Assembly: GCA_905200905.1 (NCBI GenBank)
Contig: CAJKMA010000038.1
Coordinates: 1 to 23,952 of the forward strand
DNA: 23,952 nt
Source of the DNA: an uncultured Bacillota bacterium
GTDB lineage: Bacteria > Bacillota > Clostridia > Lachnospirales > Lachnospiraceae
Reading direction: 5' to 3'
The notes beneath the pieces were generated by a model. The model worked only from the letters and a program-made list of their open reading frames with translations. It made no database searches and had not been told where the DNA came from. Both the position numbers and the translations under genes were made by a program. This document shows, in pieces, positions 22,401-23,952 of this stretch. Positions within the stretch are counted from its first letter, which is position 1, and each line of letters starts with the position of its first letter.

Positions 22401-23018
22401 CTCCAAAGGTGTCAATTGTCTGGTAAGTTCCGAAAGAATATCCTTTACCCTAGTAAGATTCTGCTGCTCTTCCTCCAGCTTTTTCACAGCTGTATTTTTC
22501 CGGCGTTTAAACTTTACAATTCCTGCCGCTTCGTCAAAGAGCTCTCTTCTCTCCTCTGGTTTTCCGCTTAAGATTTTATCAATCTGTCCCTGCCCAATAA
22601 TGGAATAGCCTTCTTTTCCAATTCCCGTGTCATAAAACAGCTCGTTTACATCCTTCAGTCTGCAGCTCGTTCCATTTAACAGATATTCACTTTCCCCAGA
22701 ACGGTACAAACGCCTGGCAATGGTCACCTCCTGGTAATCAATGGGAAGCTGATGGTCGCTATTGTCCAGGGTAATTGCCACATAGGCAAAACCCAACGGT
22801 CTTCTGGTCTCTGTGCCGGAGAAAATAACATCCTGCATATTTCCTCCCCTCAGCTGCTTGGCACTCTGTTCACCTAAAACCCAGCGCACAGCATCTGCCA
22901 CATTACTTTTTCCACTGCCGTTTGGACCTACAATCCCTGTGATACCATTATGAAATTCAAATGTAATTTTATTGGCAAAAGACTTAAATCCCTGTACCTC
23001 AATACTTTTTAAATACAT
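19458..23018 (-). CDS. smc: Chromosome segregation protein SMC
   Basis: The condensin ATPase. 1186 residues, full length. Walker A GPNGSGKSN (31-39) is near the N-terminus. Two long coiled coils (about 170-500 and 670-1000) flank the hinge, which holds GVIGVASELVTVG and the glycine-rich ESLNPGGSLTGGAF. The C-terminal head has the ABC signature LSGGEKALTAIAL and Walker B FCLLDEIEAALDD. The start overlaps the rnc stop by ten bases, with AAAGGAG within rnc as ribosome binding site. The kleisin and wing-helix partners ScpA and ScpB are not in the window. Confidence 0.98.
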   Translation of the reverse strand: MYLKSIEVQGFKSFANKITFEFHNGITGIVGPNGSGKSNVADAVRWVLGEQSAKQLRGGNMQDVIFSGTETRRPLGFAYVAITLDNSDHQLPIDYQEVTIARRLYRSGESEYLLNGTSCRLKDVNELFYDTGIGKEGYSIIGQGQIDKILSGKPEERRELFDEAAGIVKFKRRKNTAVKKLEEEQQNLTRVKDILSELTRQLTPLERQAETAKVYLKKKEALKHLDIQMFLAEMSRIRGELEDTQKKYQIAKEDLEETEQSFGITKAEYEKLEKELEKQEQEIQKLREGNTQRTLEKQQMENQIHLLQEQIRSAKQNEALYQEQSQSLLADQQRREKEEEKYLEEKEKLEQQFLKFQAEQAEAQRAFKNLAMEIHSLEEKVEGGKNEIIEILNLRASTKGKLQRYDTMMEQISIRKTELNQKHLRLKSESALLKTSEEEYQAEKVQIQETIDRLVREGNRCEDQITRYQAEMAKTGQQLEIGQTAFHREASRLESMQNIAERYDGYGNSIRRVMEQKKRVPGIKGVVADLLKVEKNYETAIETALGGSIQNIVTDNETTAKNMIEFLKKNKYGRATFLPLTSMQNKRGFTNTAALQEPGVIGVASELVTVGAEYQGLANYLLGRTLVVDHIDHGIAIAKKYQYTIRMVTIEGESLNPGGSLTGGAFKSSSNLLGRRREIEELQDAVETLKKEMEQMQQNLEKYREKRNHFREQSAKLQEQLQEQYIRENTVQMNLNAMSGKREEIQAGYESLKQEKEQLEKQTREIEENSLSIQLELETSANQEKGLEEQINQNQEILEQKKQTENRLSKELEKSHLETANLTSRQGFIAENLNRIRTELQQLLEQGRTLEKNLLQGKEEISGKKSKIEEIRNTIKEAEKISLQDEEKLKHTLDAKEEMSQNYKSFFAKRDELSGRMNLLDKECFRLNGQREKLEEAREAQVNYMWEEYEVTYSQALDEADENPKNRAEMKQEISQVRGEIRQLGNVNVNAIEEYKELLERHTFMQTQHDDLIKAEETLLGIIEELDTGMRRQFEEKFAQIRREFDKAFKELFGGGKGTLELDEEEDILEAGIRIISQPPGKKLQNMMQLSGGEKALTAIALLFAIQNLKPSPFCLLDEIEAALDDSNVTRYAQYLHKLTKNTQFIIITHRRGTMTAADRLYGITMQEKGVSTLVSVKLIEHDLDK

Positions 23019-23719
23019 AAATCTCCTTTTTCACATTTCAGCTTTTTAATTGCAGCATAAGCAGCCTGCTGCTCTGCTGCTTTTTTTGTATGTCCACAGC
23101 CTTCTCCCAATACCTGATTTCCAAGAATGGCTTCCACATAAAAAGACTTATTATGATCTGGTCCTTCTTCCTTTACCAAAACATAGCGTACATCTTTTTC
23201 GTACTGTCCTTGCACAATCTCCTGAAGAGTAGTCTTGCTATCATAAAAGAGCTGTTTATTCTCAATATCATTTAAAATAAATTTATAGATAAACTCTTTT
23301 GCATTAGCAAAACCGCCATCCAGATAAATGGCCCCAATGAGAGCTTCCATGGCATCAGAAACTACAGAATCTCTCTTTCGGCCTCCCGTTGCTTCTTCTC
23401 CTTTTCCTAAAAGAAGGTATTCCCCCAATGGAATTTCTCTTGCACAAAGGGCAAGGGTGGGCTCACAAACCATACTTGCCCGTTTTTTTGTTAATTCTCC
23501 TTCTGGCAATTCTGGATATCTGTGAAACAAAAATTCACTGGAGGTTACCTCCAGCACTGCATCTCCTAAAAATTCCAATCTCTCATTATTTCCAGTGTAA
23601 GAAATATGATGTTCATTGGCATATGAGCTATGTGTCAAGGCATTGACTAAAAGCTCTGTTTTTTTAAATGTATATCCAATTTTTTTCTCCAATTCAAGAA
23701 TTTTTTTTCTTTCTTTCAT
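23009..23719 (-). CDS. rnc: Ribonuclease III
   Basis: Cleaves double-stranded RNA in rRNA and mRNA processing. 236 residues: the nuclease domain with signature NERLEFLGDAVLEV (45-58) and the second acidic site SDAMEALIGAIYLD, followed by a double-stranded RNA-binding domain (about 160-230) with KSFYVEAILGNQVLGEGCGH and KKAAEQQAAYAAI. AAAGGAG lies before the ATG at 23719. It follows acpP after a strong terminator; I see no separate promoter in the 35 bases between, so it probably depends on read-through or on a promoter inside acpP. Confidence 0.97.
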   Translation of the reverse strand: MKERKKILELEKKIGYTFKKTELLVNALTHSSYANEHHISYTGNNERLEFLGDAVLEVTSSEFLFHRYPELPEGELTKKRASMVCEPTLALCAREIPLGEYLLLGKGEEATGGRKRDSVVSDAMEALIGAIYLDGGFANAKEFIYKFILNDIENKQLFYDSKTTLQEIVQGQYEKDVRYVLVKEEGPDHNKSFYVEAILGNQVLGEGCGHTKKAAEQQAAYAAIKKLKCEKGDLCI

Positions 23720-23754
23720 TTGGACTCCTTTCTACAATACAGAAACAACAAAAA

Positions 23755-23793
23755 ATGCCTTTGGCTCCTGAATCTACGGGGAACCAAAGGCAT
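23755..23793 (-). terminator. Rho-independent terminator after acpP
   Basis: On the minus strand ATGCCTTTGG and its complement CCAAAGGCAT, extended by three further pairs past one mismatch, form a strong stem followed by TTTTTTGTTGTTT. It ends acpP transcripts and would limit transcription of rnc. Confidence 0.9.
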
Positions 23794-23803
23794 CTTCTCG
23801 ATC

Positions 23804-23952
23804 CTATCCGATTAATCGTTTAATCTGTTCCACTGCATCACCTACGGAAACAATCTGCTCAACTTCTTCTGTCGGAATTTCTACATCAAATTCTTCTTCA
23901 ATTCCCATCACAATTTGGAAAACATCCAGAGAGTCGGCACCCAAATCGTCTA
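23804..23952 (-). CDS. acpP: Acyl carrier protein, 3' part
   Basis: The last 49 codons are present; the gene enters from the right edge. They contain DLGADSLD, whose Ser carries the 4'-phosphopantetheine arm, then FDVEIPTEEVEQI and SVGDAVEQIKRLIG before TAG. This is the helix II to helix IV region of the fatty-acid synthesis carrier. The order acpP-rnc-smc-ftsY is the usual one in Firmicutes. Confidence 0.95.
   Translation of the reverse strand, partial: DDLGADSLDVFQIVMGIEEEFDVEIPTEEVEQIVSVGDAVEQIKRLIG

Noticed and set aside
23720..23754. Dedicated promoter for rnc-smc-ftsY
   Set aside because: The short gap after the acpP terminator has no paired -35 and -10 boxes at acceptable spacing.

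Overview
The window is housekeeping-rich chromosome from a low-GC Gram-positive anaerobe. Gene order (acpP-rnc-smc-ftsY; ylxM-ffh-rpsP-khpA-rimM-trmD-rplS-lepB-rbgA-rnhB-yraN), strong AGGAGG ribosome binding sites, A/T-rich codon use and several lineage-typical genes (a DUF512 Fe-S protein next to der, a long divergent Prs, a 3D-domain coiled-coil protein) point to Clostridia, most likely Lachnospiraceae (Blautia-like). The genus is inference. There is no phage, IS, CRISPR, tRNA or rRNA, and no gap over 300 bases without a gene.

Layout, left to right. 1-1379 (minus): the start of der and a DUF512 protein that overlaps it. 1532-2701 (plus): a divergent ribose-phosphate pyrophosphokinase, ending in a bidirectional terminator. 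2764-5533 (minus): a tightly coupled trio of a secreted coiled-coil/3D cell-wall protein, an orphan EutH-like permease and a GNAT acetyltransferase. 5620-9120 (minus): lepB, rbgA, rnhB, yraN, pgeF. 9204-9655 (minus): rplS with its own consensus promoter and a structured leader. 9658-13978 (minus): ylxM, ffh, rpsP, khpA, rimM and an unusual trmD, driven by a good promoter whose -35 box overlaps the larE stop codon. 13975-15865 (minus): larC and larE, two of the three nickel-pincer cofactor genes. 16026-17150 (plus): a DUF362 protein with a two-cluster ferredoxin domain. 17152-17262: a very long imperfect hairpin between convergent genes. 17261-23719 (minus): rnc, smc, ftsY, ilvA. 23755-23952: the acpP terminator and the 3' part of acpP.

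How the genes fit together. Ffh, FtsY and YlxM are the protein side of co-translational membrane targeting, with signal peptidase I nearby. RimM, S16, L19, RbgA and KhpA serve ribosome assembly and RNA binding. Smc and RNase III complete the conserved core.

The strongest novelty candidate is the trmD gene. After a complete m1G37 tRNA methyltransferase domain (residues 1-230) the same frame continues without a linker into a flavodoxin-like domain and a 2x[4Fe-4S] ferredoxin domain of the EFR1 type (residues 232-484). That physically ties a tRNA position-37 methyltransferase to an electron-transfer module. Other points of interest are a LarC with a shortened and eroded N-terminal half beside a three-cysteine LarE without LarB, the orphan EutH operon, the long hairpin at 17.2 kb, and palindromes inside the ylxM-ffh promoter.
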